A DNA stretch of 64,000 nt. Source: Pelodera strongyloides. Lineage: Eukaryota > Nematoda > Chromadorea > Rhabditida > Rhabditidae. The notes under the pieces are model-generated. The model ran no database searches, was not told where the DNA came from, and saw only the letters and a list, made by a program, of their open reading frames with translations. The stretch lies in the NCBI GenBank assembly GCA_036852015.1, contig JAANDG010000527.1:40320-104319 (forward strand). Direction: 5' to 3'. A program made the translations under genes and the position numbers. Shown here piece by piece: positions 46,255-57,413 of the stretch (position 1 is its first letter; each line of letters starts with the position of its first letter).

Positions 46255-46599
46255 AGGGACAGGCCCATCAAAATAAACATATATTTACGATTTCATGTTA
46301 TTTTTTATTAGCAACGTTTATTACAATAGGCGGGGGGGGGGCGCGATTGGGGCTAGGCGCGCGATAGCAATATCGCGCCTAGCCCCAATATTGTAATAAA
46401 CGGGGAACTTTTTTACGACGAGCCCAACTTATAAGGGTACCGTATTTGCATTATTTGCATCACCTTCGCGTATGTTATAACAGTTACAAAATTACATATG
46501 AGAGAGTACGCTCAATGAAGAGGTGCCAGAGAAAAACCGAGAGAGCCTGTCGCTTTAAAGGGTCAGGCGTTTTCAACTTTGTTGGGCCTGTCCCTTTAA
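46251..46599. mobile_element. TTAA foldback element, GGGACAGGCCCATC family (copy 2, rearranged)
   Basis: Starts TTAAAGGGACAGGCCCATC and ends GGGCCTGTCCCTTTAA, but the middle differs from copy 1 and holds a GC-rich hairpin (46318-46405). A further fragment of the family follows at 46600-46710. Confidence 0.8.
46318..46405. repeat. GC-rich hairpin
   Basis: TTATTACAATA, a G-run, ATTGGGGCTAGGCGCG, a short loop, then CGCGCCTAGCCCCAATATT and GTAATAA. Confidence 0.9.
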
Positions 46600-46710
46600 A
46601 AGGTCAGGCGTTTTGAACATTTTTATTACAATATATACAAACCAAATTTCACCTACTTCCGCCCTCGAGGACTTTTTTCGATCTGCACATCCATAAATCC
46701 TCCAAGTTTG

Positions 46711-49125
46711 AGTAGTGCTAAAAACTATTAAGATATACGTCTATCGTTACATCTTTTCTCCAGCCGCTATTTTGGCTCCCGTTGGATAAATAATTAGCAC
46801 ATAAAAGTAAAGCATCATAGTATCATAGGAAATTTAAGTAGTAGGGTAACAATCGGCCGAAGGCCGATTCTTGCAGTCGGAAGAGACCGCCTGATCATTT
46901 TCATATAGTTAAGTATTAACATGACGTTAAGTATTAACATAACGTTAAGTATTTGAATTTTTCACTTTTTGTAGACGTGGCCCACAACCGAATTGGTCTC
47001 TTTTTGTCGCCGCTAAATTTTCCGTTAGTTAACTAAACTACATCATAACAATGATGGCGCAGAAGAGCCAAAAACTCCTACCTAAAACAGAGCACTTTTT
47101 CACGATAAAATAATATGTATTATAGTTTTCCTTTTATTTCGAGGCGCGATCTAAACCACGCCTCCAAAGGTGCACAGAGATACAGAGAAAAGCCGAAATT
47201 CTTTCGCATGTTCAGCTAATTTTACTGATTTGATCATAAAATTTGTTAAAGTTAATATTTTTCACTGAAACTTTCGCAGTAATTTAAAACACGCTATTTT
47301 AACTAACTAGATCCAAAGAATTTCAATTTTTCGTCTAGAGACAAATTCAGGGCGAAAACTGGAAAAAGGGCGAAACCCAAAAGGAAAATAACCAAATATA
47401 AACGAATATCTTATTAGATACTATGTTCCTCTCCAACCCAAAGTGCCGACCCAACAAAAGCGAAGTCCGACTCTGGGCGGTCTTTCCGCCCCGGGTCGAA
47501 AAATTTGAAAAAGGCGCGGGAGTTGGGTCGGCAAAACCACTGTTTGGCTTCAGAGTTGGGTCGGCAAAACACTGTTTGGAGTCGGCACCACCGTAAATTT
47601 TACAGAAGCGTAGCCCATAAATTACCCTACATAGCGGGAGGAAATGTTTATTCCGAATAATACACACAGTATATGACTAAACATTGAAATTTGACGGAGT
47701 TTTAGCGAATCTTCCATTGTCCAGTATTAGTATCAGGCAGCAGAATGCATCTTTGATGTTGTGAACTTCCATGGAGCTGGCCACCAGTGTCTAAATGTAT
47801 TAAATTAAATAGTAAATGAAAGTATAATACTTCTGCGTCATTGTGCGAAGATTACAACCTATTAGTAACATATACTTCTACGGCTGAGTCTATCTATAGT
47901 GACCGAAGAGAACCCTACTCTTACCACATCATAAACTTACTTACTGTATCGAGTTTCCTTCCGTTTGTTTGCTTGCTTGAACGCGCACCAGTAAGTGAAG
48001 CAATGGTACCTGTGATAGCAATACGTTAATAGAGGAAATAATAAAGGAAATATAAACAAATTAGAAAAAACCAGAAAGTGCAGGAATTGAAAAAATCATC
48101 GTGAAAATTGCGAAGTGCATGCGGAAGGGCTGCAATCGCGCCATTTTTGTCGGACCTGGGTCAGACTTGGCTCGGTTTGTCTGGCATGCGTTCACTGCTG
48201 CTGCCTACTGTACTGCTACACTATTTGCACCGCTAAAGGGTCGGCGCTGCAAATTTCAGTCATATTTAGCGTCGGCAGTGGCATCGAAAGCCACAATTTG
48301 GCCGCGCGTTGGGTCGGAGATTAACAGAGTAGAGCAGTTGTTTTCCATGGACAATGCTTTATAAGGTACAGCACGCGCAAAGTACGATCCCCATCCTGGG
48401 ACTGTGAAAAGGAAAAAGGGGACACTTAATTGAGAGAATTCAGTTAAACTAACATTTTCTCATTGTACACAGACGAAAAAACGGGCAAGTCTCCGTATGC
48501 CGAGCTAATTTTAGCTATTAGATCATAATTTTTCTGAAAGTTAATATTTTTGGCTGAAATTTTCGTATGCAAATTATCGGTATGCAAATTACGCTACGTT
48601 ACTCTTTTATATTATAAGACCAGTCGGCCTACGCCGCTTCGGCTCACCTCGCCCTTACATGGAAATATGATTGGTTTAGCATGGGCATACTTATATACAA
48701 AGTTTGAAACGTATCTTTAGATATTCACATAATAGGAAACAATTGCATATGCAACTTCGATATTGAGCTGCGACACTCTTTTTATACTCGAACACGCGGA
48801 ACAATTGTCGAAAATTTACATTTCCGTAACGCAAACGCTTTAGCTTTAACATCGGTATGCAAATTATGCTACAGCTACTCTTTTAATAATACGATTTTTT
48901 AAATGTGGCCCAGTTTGAGTTCAAAGAAAAATGTTTAGCCTTAGATTCAAGGAGAAATATTGTTAACTTGCCCTCGAATCAGGTATAACTTATTGAGCTC
49001 TCTTCCTAGTTTTCAAGGGAAGATGATACCAAACCAGCTAAATCAAGTCTACTTTTCCACGATAATTTGTACGTAGTTCCAAAATATATTTATTTATTGT
49101 TCACTTTACATAATTATTTTTTTAG
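46711..49125. other. Repeat-derived stretch, no gene supported
   Basis: Holds reverse-oriented relatives of the 43193 repeat (about 47190-47370 and 48500-48580) and pieces of the TTCCACGATAA block. An 87-codon frame at 48101-48364 has no splice or domain support. Confidence 0.45.
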
Positions 49126-49155
49126 ATAAATGCGGGTCAAGGCGGTAAACGGACC
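49126..49155 (+). CDS. Candidate 30-bp microexon
   Basis: TTTTTTTAG before 49126 and GTGAGT after 49155 enclose ten open codons (Ile-Asn-Ala-Gly-Gln-Gly-Gly-Lys-Arg-Thr). It is phase 0 on both sides, matching the exon at 50333, but may be chance. Confidence 0.2.
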
Positions 49156-49502
49156 GTGAGTTCTTCTTTCTGCTTAATCTTCTATTTTTCTAATTTATTG
49201 CTCTTTTTGTACGGGTTTAACAAAAACCCTTGTATAGGTTTACCAAAAACCATCGCATAGGTTTACCAAAAACAAAAAATACAAGCAAATAAAATGTAAG
49301 GATGCCGTATTATTGAAGAGTGCGTCCCAATAATGTATTATTACAACAATAAGGTAGCACTGATATCGACCCTGAGACCGGTTCCACCAACGTTTTAGAG
49401 CTCACGGAACTTCTGTTTAAAAGGAGATAAACTTGTTACAAGTTTCTTCCGTTCAACGGAAGTTCCGTGCATTCTTACTTGGAGTTACACCCACGTCAAA
49501 AA

Positions 49503-50056
49503 TAAGTCGACGTGCAAATTTCACTGTTGCTCCAAAGTAACAATGTAAATCAATTCACTGCCAATGGGAAGCGCGCATCACAGACGGATTCACGATCGCA
49601 CCGCGGCTTCAGGATATATGATGTCACACATAAGTCGACGTGCAAACTTCAGCTTTGCTTTAAAGTAACGATTCTGATCAACTTCACTGCCGAAGGAAAT
49701 TCAGAGTCTTATTCACGATCGCAGTTCGGCATCAAAATATATGACGTCAAAACGAGTCGTCGTGTAATTTAAACCGTAGCTCAAAAGTACCGATGCAGAT
49801 CTTCTTCAATGGTGCAAAGATGTCGACGTTCAAATTTCACCGTAGCTCAAAATTAAATCGTCTTCAATGCTGAACCAATGCCCACAACAGTGACAGATCG
49901 TCGATCGCGTTTCTGCTTCAGAACCTATTACGAAAAACCAAGTCGACGTGCAAATTTCACCGTAGCTCAAAAAGTGAGATACAAATCTTCTTCAATGGTG
50001 AAGCGAAGCCCACCGAGATTGTCGATCGTGCTTCTGCTTCAGGATCTATGACGTCT
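49503..50056 (+). repeat. Degenerate tandem array, AAGTCGACGTGCAAATTTCA units
   Basis: Unit starts at 49503, 49632, 49755, 49820 and 49940, about 120-129 bp apart except one short unit of about 65. Shared blocks are AAGTCGACGTGCAAATTTCA, CCGTAGCTCAAA, CTTCTTCAATGG, CACGATCGC and TATGACGTC. Confidence 0.85.
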
Positions 50057-50332
50057 CTGCGACTCTCCGACACGGAAAAGCCAGATATGACTTTTTTCTG
50101 ATTCTTCGCAAAATCAGTCCTTCGAAGTCAGTTCTCTCACATTGGACTGCACTAATTGAAACTCGGCAAAGTGCAATAAAAAATAAAGCTTAGCACGGCA
50201 TGCAGAACCTCCATATATGAGAGCAAATAAATATGCGATAAACGAGTTTGTAAAAAAAACCTCTTGACATCCGAAAGCATGTGACTATCCAAAAATGTAA
50301 CTATCGAGCAATTATTTGTGTTTGTATTGCAG

Positions 50333-50476
50333 AAAATTGAGGACGTCGAGAAAGAGCGATGGGTAGAATATTTTCTGAAGATGGGTTGGACGAGTGCCCA
50401 AGACGTCAAACTCAATAAGGATTTGTGGGAGGCTCTGGGAGCCAATAGGACCACCCTTTATGCGTTCATCAATGGA
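50333..50476 (+). CDS. Isolated exon, product unknown
   Basis: ATTGCAG before 50333 and a GTACGT donor at 50477 enclose 48 open codons, phase 0-0. The composition is protein-like (charged, with Trp and aromatic residues spaced as in a helix), with Asp-Val-Glu-Lys-Glu-Arg-Trp early and Asn-Gly at the end. It may be an upstream exon of the arm gene that starts near 52652. No family recognised. Confidence 0.5.
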
Positions 50477-50613
50477 GTACGTTCATTTCGGTGCTTTATT
50501 ATACAAAAAAAACCTGCGTACAACACTCAAAACTTAAAACAGTTTTCTTCAAATGTAACCGATTTTAATTATTCTTCGAAATAAGCACATGTTGATATCG
50601 GTGGGCCTGACCC

Positions 50614-50661
50614 TTAAAGATTTTGCAAACACTGCTCTCAAAGATCTACCCCAAGCTTTAA
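50614..50661. repeat. 50-bp TTAA-bounded repeat (copy 2)
   Basis: Matches 41513-41562. Directly left of it is a GGTGGGCCTGACCC end resembling the GGGACAGGCC family, again sharing TTAA. Confidence 0.65.
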
Positions 50662-50705
50662 CGATTAGCAGTCCAATTTTTCAATGATGTGATATCATTG
50701 AAAAA

Positions 50706-50960
50706 TTATATATATCCTTTGTTAGCGCGATAGCGCTAACATAGCTTGGGTTACATCAGAGAGCCCTTTTTTCCAGTTTCCACCTGAATTTGTTCCTAGA
50801 CGTAAAAATGGAATTCTTTCGCTCTAGTTAGTTAAAAGAGCATATTTTATATTATCTGCGAAAATTTCAGATAAAAATATGAACTTTAACCAAATCTATG
50901 GCCAAATAAGTAAAATTTGCAAATCATGCGGAAGAAAATGTCTGTTTGTGTCTCTGCCCG
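50706..50960 (+). repeat. Dispersed 250-bp repeat, third copy
   Basis: Begins TCCTTTGTTAGCGCGATAGCG and follows the 43193 copy through GATAAAAATATGAACTTT and GACCAAATAAG-like blocks. Confidence 0.8.
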
Positions 50961-51377
50961 CCGCCCTAGGGGGCGGGGCTAACAGGCGCGCCGCTGAAAC
51001 ACAATCTTACAACGTTTCAGGGTATATTTATTCAGGGCAAAAGTAATTATTGTTAATAAATCTTATGATTATATTATTTTTATTTTTATTATTGCTGATT
51101 TTCGAAAACTACATTCAAATGAAAATCAGTATGATTAGAATAAAAAAATCAACAATGCTCTAAAATTCAATCAAAAATCACGATGGTCGAACATATGGAA
51201 TTTCTGCAAAACCAAACCATAATTTTAAGAAACTCCTGTCTAAAACTAATAATATAACTAAAAATTCTATTTGGCATATGGGTGGATATTTCCGGTGAAA
51301 GGGAGTGAGGCACATTACTGATTAATTAGCGCGAGTATTTTATTCTAATGATACTGATTTTTATGGGAATGTAGTTT

Positions 51378-51470
51378 TCAAAAACCGGCTGTAGCACCGC
51401 TTTAAACGATCAATCCCATTTCAAAACCCGGCTGTAGCACCGCTTTAACCGATCAATCTCATTTCAAAAC
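51378..51470. repeat. Two tandem 43-bp units
   Basis: TTTCAAAAACCGGCTGTAGC followed by ACCGCTTTAA(A/C)CGATCAAT occurs twice. It resembles the inner side of the CCGGCCGG foldback terminus. Confidence 0.8.
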
Positions 51471-51519
51471 ACACCAATTTTACCGGTACACGGGTACACT
51501 TGAAGAATATTTCCCCATG

Positions 51520-51735
51520 CACTGACGAAACTTGGCGTGCAAGCCGCGTGACTACGGCGTGCAATGTGTATTTGGCAACGTGGTGGCGTGAAAAATGCAC
51601 GCCAGACGGGTATGGCGTGCAACTTGCCCGCCGTTACCACGCCGCCTGCACGCCAAAAGCCCGGAGGCGAAATGGCGTGGGCACGGCGTGCAACTTGCAC
51701 GCCGTGCCCACGCGGCTTGCACGCCAACCGAGTGT
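51520..51735. repeat. GC-rich cluster of GGCGTGCAA motifs with a perfect palindrome
   Basis: GGCGTGCAA or its inverse recurs about ten times in 215 bp. 51675-51713 is a perfect 39-nt palindrome (19-bp arms starting GCGTGGGCACGGCGTGCAA, 1-nt centre). The outer ends AAACTTGGCGTGCAAGCCGC and GCGGCTTGCACGCCAA also mirror. Composition contrasts sharply with the AT-rich flanks. Confidence 0.9.
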
Positions 51736-52651
51736 TTCCCAAATTAGAGTCCTACATACCGTAATCAGATTGAGTCCACAGACGTACAGTGTCTGTGCAG
51801 ATAGCTAGTGTTTTAAAAAATTCAAAATTTTTATATTTTCAGTTCGGTTCGGCTATCGGTTTGTAAAAAAAGTATTTTCATTGTTTGTAAAGATCATTGT
51901 AACGATGCAAGGTGCATTACATGGTTGATTCCAGTTTTGGGCCTCTCTCTCGTTGATATAGTACGTTGTCACGATATGAGATGGGGGAGGAGTTATGTAC
52001 CATATTCGCCTTTGGCACCTTTGGCACCTTTGGGAGGAGTTATGTACCATATTCGCCTATAACCATATTCGCCTTTGGCAATATGGGAGGAGCATGGATG
52101 GCAGGGCAGGGGGTGCGAGGCATTCGCTACCTTTTCAGTCCTCGCCTTGCATTGTGATATCTTTGCTCTTTAATGGAATAACATCCGTTGGCATGTATTG
52201 GTTTTTTTATTGCGTGTTACTCGTTACATTCACTTTATGGCGTCTTGCGCGCATTTATTGTATTTTGATTACTAACTACGTTGTCTGTGAACTATCTTTT
52301 ATATATTGTGTAAGCGCTAAATCAGCAACCAGTGTATTCATTTTGGGAGCTAGTAATTCTCTGGAGACCTATTCCTATTACGTTCTGTTGTTTTCTGAAT
52401 TTGCAAGAAAGCTACTTATCTTAATACTATTGTAGCCACCGATGATTCCCACATACTTTCCCATTACAGTGATTCCTAGTAATTTATATTAAAACACAAA
52501 TATTGTAGTAAAGGCAGAATGTTTTAGTATGATAAATTAAAGGATTGTTCTGCATGTTTGATTGTGTTCCTGTGTGTTTCGGGAATCATGTGTGCGAATT
52601 TTTATTTGCTTATTTATATTGTTTTAAGAGTAAATCTATATGTGCTTACAG

Positions 52652-55600
52652 ATTTAACCCCGCAAGTAGAATACCCATACCCTGGAAACCCTGCATGGTT
52701 TTACAGTCGGGGACTGTTGAAGAAAGGTTGAAGGTAGGAATAATTAGCAAGTCTCTAAGATTTACGGCCTATTTATCACGGTTTTCCAACCTCAGATATT
52801 GTATGAAAGGAAAGGGACAAATTAAAAGGGGGATGTGTCTCTGCGCATAACAATTGAAGAGGCCTCACGGTAATATTGTTTTTTTGCTTAATGGATTAAA
52901 TTGCGGAAATTGATCATTTAATATTTTATTCGTGATATATACTCACCATTTGTGGGGCGTTGGGATGAACCCTTTTATGATCATTGCTTCATATTCCTAT
53001 TTAATTTATTTATAGCCCTTATTTTATCCAGGTTTCGCCCAAACGCCGAGTCGGTTATTTGTATTGTGAAGCGCATTAGGATCCTTGGCGAAAATAAAGG
53101 TGAGGTATAACATTTATTTGTTTGTTTGTTATTTGATGATTAGTTTTGGTGTGTTCAGTAGTGGTACCATATACGTGTCTATGCATTGACCATTGACTTA
53201 TATCTGTTTTTTTTTTGTTGTATACAATTGCTCCTAGTGATGTTATTGGAATGTTTTAGGGTGAACATTTTCCTTTATTTCCTTTGTTTGCGAGTATTAA
53301 ACCCGTACTATTGTCTTCCGGAGCGTTGTGTTATGTACAGGCGAATGTTACCCGTGAGGATCCTGGACGTATTTTCGAGAAGCGAACTGTATGCAATTTT
53401 TGGGCCAAACAGCAACGGAAGTACTGGACAAGGACAAACAACGGAGCAAAGTGATCGAGATGAGGCCGATAGGTACCTTTCTGGTTTTCTTTGCTGCTTT
53501 TTCTTTGCTGGTCTGTCATGAACATTCTTGAATATAGTACGTTGAATGCTCTTATTTCAATTGCCAACTAAAAATGATGCCGTGCAAATTCTAGAGGCGA
53601 AATGGAAGGTGATCAGAGTTGCCTAGATCAATCAAGTATAAGTGTGGATGATTGGTCAAGTCCATCTGTATCAACTGGTGAGTACTTTGTTTGTTTTCTA
53701 AATAAAGCTAATGTGAATGGATATGATAATGGGATACAATACTGAACCAAGCATATTATTCTCTTTGCATATTTATATAGCCAATTATATAGTTGTACCC
53801 ATTAAGAGTCCCTTTCAGTGACCACTGATGAGGAAGAGGATGACGATGATGACGATGCAGGATCAAGTTCAATTTGCATGAGGAAGAGAAATTCAGATAG
53901 TAAGCCACTACTACTTTTTCAGTTTAATAGTTCATTTTACTACTATTTTGACTATTTATAATTTGTTTAGTGGATAAAATTGCTGAAGTTGATGTTATCC
54001 TTAAGTATATATGATGTTATGAATAATTCGTATAACGCGAAAAAAATATTTTATGAGAAAAGATGAGCTAACGTGAGGAAATATATCAATATGTGCATAT
54101 ATTGCTTACTGTTGGCTGGCACTTTTACATAGTATATTAAGGAGATCCGACTATTTTACTGTTGGTGGCACAACTGAGGAGGCATATGTCGGCTAAGGAG
54201 AGGTCTGAATTCTTTATGTTATGTAAGTTGTATTTCTCTAATATTAATTTTTTTTGCATATGTGAATGGTAAGCTTCTTTGATTTTATCAATTAATTATG
54301 CAAGAATTTTCAGCAGGCGTGCTAGCAAAGAATGGATCGGGAAGCAATCCCCGCCTAGCAACCTCACAATGCAAGGTGGACAACCTTTACAACGATATAG
54401 CCGGAAGCTTACAGTAAGTTGAAATTAATGAAATAGAAATGTGGGCGATTTTAGAGAAACTTCTGCAGATTTTAAAGAAGCTGCAACTTCTACAGTTATT
54501 AATTATTTTCTCTTCAATAATGACAACGGTACATAACGGCGAATTATGGTAAGGAAGTGTTATTACTGTGTTTTAGGGTTGAAGAAACTGTTTTTTGCCC
54601 TTCGGAAGAACACCTGGAAATACTGTTGACTGAGGATGCAATATGTCCGCAGTGTCCAACGTGAGTATACTTACTTATTCGACAAACAACTTAATTTGTA
54701 TGTTGTATTGTTCATTGATTTTGGGTATTTGGTTATTATATTATAAATTGCGAAACGAATTTTATTATAGAGTTATTGCTCCACGAAGAGCCGATAAATT
54801 TGAACGGATCAGATTTGCGGACACTTGGGTGCCTGCACAATTGCAGGAGATTGTGAAGAGGAATTTTGAAGAAATCAAGTATGTTAACTTATCTTTAGTG
54901 AATGTTTACCATCGTTCGTTCATTGCGATGGACCTTTTCAAATCGAACTGGAACTAAACTCTTTTAAGATTCTACTTGGAGAGTTGTTATATTGATGTTT
55001 CTAATATGTTTCATATTTGGATGCACACCTACTGATGTATTTAATAGCTATAAGTGAATAAATATAAGCACTGTAGAAGCTATCTGTCTGTACCTTGCTC
55101 GTAGAAAATTGGTCTAATATTGGCATTGATTATTTCGTAAGGTAATTTGTTTTCGCTCTTCAGACGTGTGCACACCGTTCACCACAAATGAAACTGTTCT
55201 GTGACGCTTTTGTCTCAATGGTATGTTGTGGGCACTTCCCCGCTACTATTTTTTTTATTTACTCTGCATATTATTATGAAATTGGTTTAGCTTCACCTTA
55301 CAAGTTGATATTTCTGTATTTTTCATTCTTATTTTTTAGATTCTCTCACCAGGGAGCACAAAGCTGTGGACACTATCTGATAAGCGGCCAGCGGAGAAAG
55401 AACGGAGTGAAGGTACATTTCAATTGTAGTCAGCTTGATATTAATTTATACGTAGTTTCTATTCGCAAAAATTGTTTTTAACGAATCAGATTCGTATCTA
55501 ACACTGCGCTCCTACGCTCTTACAGTAGATTCTGGGGATTACAATATTTCACCAATTCAGGTGGATCACCTTCTTTGCCTGCACAGCGTTTATTGAGATT

Positions 55601-56139
55601 TCCGGATCATGTGGTCGTTCGTTTCATAGGTTAGTTTTCATTTAATATTCGTCTGATAATGTATGTCCTCTTTTTCCCTCTTCTTATTTTACCATCTTTA
55701 CTGTTCAGCTCTCTCTTCCCTCATCATCCAGAAGAAACAACCTTCAGTTCAAGACGATGATAAGCTAACACGGATCACCCAGTGGAGATATCACCTGAAT
55801 AGAGCATTGTACGTCGTCAGTTCACTTGATGTATTTACTTTCTATAGTGCTTTCTATAGTTTTATGACTATTAGCTTAAAAAATTTATTTGTCTGCTTTT
55901 TTCATTTACTTTTCTGTTTTATTGTCTACTTGAGACTTGACTATTCCCAAAATGTACATATTTTAACTTTTGCTTAAATTCGTGATTGACAAACAATTTT
56001 TTGTGTGTTTAGGGCGGATTTGCGTCGTGATTCCCGAGGCCGTGTGGAGCCATTTGACGACGAGAAGTACGCTTCGTTCATTCTCACACTGGAAACCCAT
56101 TATGGTCGATCAAAAGAAGAATTAGGGTATCCTGGATAA
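52652..56139 (+). CDS. Arm gene (left copy), at least 13 exons, function unknown
   Basis: Exons 53295-53472, 53595-53677, 53819-53899, 54142-54222, 54314-54413, 54577-54660 and 54771-54878 join in phase. 55526-55629, 55709-55808 and 56013-56139 (stop TAA 56137) also join in phase. Exons 52652-52733, 53042-53111 (approximate end), 55164-55220 and 55340-55412 have splice sites and open frames, but their links are unresolved. The protein has an acidic Asp-run, a Cys-Pro-Gln-Cys pair and a charged C-terminus with Arg-Arg-Asp-Ser-Arg. I recognise no family. An identical arrangement is mirrored in the right arm. It ends 260 bp before the zinc-knuckle ORF on the same strand. The acceptor at 53295 (TGCGAG) is unusual. 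Confidence 0.6.
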
Positions 56140-56285
56140 AGCAGCATTAGGAGTGTTCACCTAAGTTTCCAATGCTTGTTTTAATATGTTCCGATGTCTA
56201 GTTTGGTAATTTGTACCGAAGGTGTTTCTAAACTGTGCACGTAGTTCTAGCTTGTGATTTATTTCTCAAAACTAGTAGTTAATGT

Positions 56286-56305
56286 GCAGAACTAGTGTTC
56301 TGCAC
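56286..56305. repeat. TGCAGAAC palindrome marking a copy boundary
   Basis: TGCAGAACTAGTGTTCTGCA, 8-bp perfect arms. It occurs in both arms (56286 and about 59651) and at the end of the extra central copy (about 58295-58314), where similarity stops. Confidence 0.85.
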
Positions 56306-56398
56306 CATGAAATTACCTTATACCATTACCATTTGTATCATTATACATACCATTAAATATACTATATTTAGTTACTATAATGTTATATAACCTTTGTC

Positions 56399-56986
56399 AT
56401 GGACATCACTGCTAATTTCAATGATATATTTCATTCCAATTTAGAATGTTATGCTATTATTCCCGAACAGTCACAAATTCGGGACATGTCGTCCAACTCT
56501 CTTCTTCCCAAACTGCTACCTGAGCGTATTCCGCAACCCGAAGATGGAGGAAACAAGGCGTCGTATAGAGTAAGTCTTCTCAGACACCGCAGAAGAATGC
56601 AAAATTTGTTCAACTTATATTCGAACATAGTTCCTTGGCCAACGAAACAAGAGAATGGCGTCATGTGTGCATTTTGCGAGGGAAGACACCGTTCGTTTTC
56701 TTGCGACGGGTTCCCCACACCCAGATCGCGTAGAAAGCAACTTCGGAGAGATCGAAAATGTCTGAACTGTGCAGGAACAAAACATCTCGATATTCAATGT
56801 CCTATCAAGAAAGCCTGTGAAATTTGCAACACACATCCCGAGCTGGCTGAAAGGATGAATCAACCACCGCATTTTAGTGCCTGCTGCCAAATGTGGTATG
56901 ATGCCAAGGCTCAGATGAGAATATTGAGCCAAATCGTGATGCAGGTGAACACACTATTGCAGGAGGAGGAAGCAAGCCTCGCTTAA
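56399..56986 (+). CDS. Gag-like zinc-knuckle protein, BEL/Pao type (left copy)
   Basis: A single-exon 195-codon ORF from ATG to TAA. Residues 90-102 form Cys-x2-Cys-x3-His-x4-Cys and 121-134 the classical Cys-x2-Cys-x4-His-x4-Cys; a third, looser Cys/His set spans 140-162. Between the first two lies a basic Arg/Lys linker (107-120). Two adjacent knuckles joined by a basic linker are typical of BEL/Pao retrotransposon Gag C-termini, which bind nucleic acid. Protease, reverse transcriptase, integrase and LTRs are absent, and the ORF is far shorter than a full Gag. A TATATAA lies just upstream of the ATG. The right-arm copy encodes the same protein, so it appears maintained or very recently copied. 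It may be a domesticated Gag or cargo of the palindromic locus. Confidence 0.8.
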   Translation: MDITANFNDIFHSNLECYAIIPEQSQIRDMSSNSLLPKLLPERIPQPEDGGNKASYRVSLLRHRRRMQNLFNLYSNIVPWPTKQENGVMCAFCEGRHRSFSCDGFPTPRSRRKQLRRDRKCLNCAGTKHLDIQCPIKKACEICNTHPELAERMNQPPHFSACCQMWYDAKAQMRILSQIVMQVNTLLQEEEASLA

Positions 56987-57075
56987 TCTATATTCACATT
57001 GGCTATTAACCACCAATATTCATTCTGCTTCATTCGGCTGTGCATTTTCAATTTGTTCCCATAATTTTTACATAT

Positions 57076-57413
57076 CTATTTGTATATTTTCACAATGTCT
57101 GTTTTTTCCAGACACCATTTTTCATTTTTTAAGTGTTGCCTTTCTTGCTTTCTCATAGCAACCAGGTCACCTTCCATTCGAGAGTCTCTCTCACTCAGTA
57201 TATTTGTGCCATTATTCGATTTTACTTGCCAAAATTTTAGAGCACGAGAGTCTCTCTCATGCAATATTTGAGTCATTGTACGATTTACTTGCAAAATTTT
57301 TGTCAATTTCTCCGGGAGTCTCTCCCACATGTACTTCTGGAGACTCTCCAATTCGTCAGAAACCAGCAACCGTTGAGAAACTATTGACGGAGTCTCTCCC
57401 GAATCATTTCTCG
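57076..57413 (-). CDS. GAGAGACTC-rich ORF (left copy, cut at arm boundary)
   Basis: Minus-strand frame of about 97 codons reading away from the centre, charged and helical with Glu-Arg-Asp-Ser-Arg repeats. The repeated peptide arises from repeated GAGAGACTC DNA. It loses its first part at the arm boundary, and a homopolymer difference changes its last residues relative to the right copy. It may not be a protein gene at all. Confidence 0.3.

Larger units (their letters stand above)
51944..57413 (+). repeat. Left arm of a giant inverted repeat
   Basis: Mirrors 58541-64000 base for base apart from scattered substitutions and small indels (paired positions sum to 115954-115955 inside and 115944 at the outer edge). 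The outer limit is unknown because the window ends inside the right arm. Outer sequence begins TCTCTCTCGTTGATATAGTA. Confidence 0.97.

Noticed and set aside
48101..48364. 87-codon ORF with ATG
   Set aside because: No splice sites, known motif or duplicated copy supports it; length is within chance for this window.
52030..52160. 63-codon frame at the start of the left arm (also 63787-63978)
   Set aside because: It is built on a short GCCTTTGGCACC-type repeat, lacks splice support, and has no phase link to the first arm exon.
56615..56932. 105-codon frame opposite the zinc-knuckle ORF (also 59023-59340)
   Set aside because: Antisense shadow; the Cys/His knuckles and ATG-to-stop structure support the other strand.
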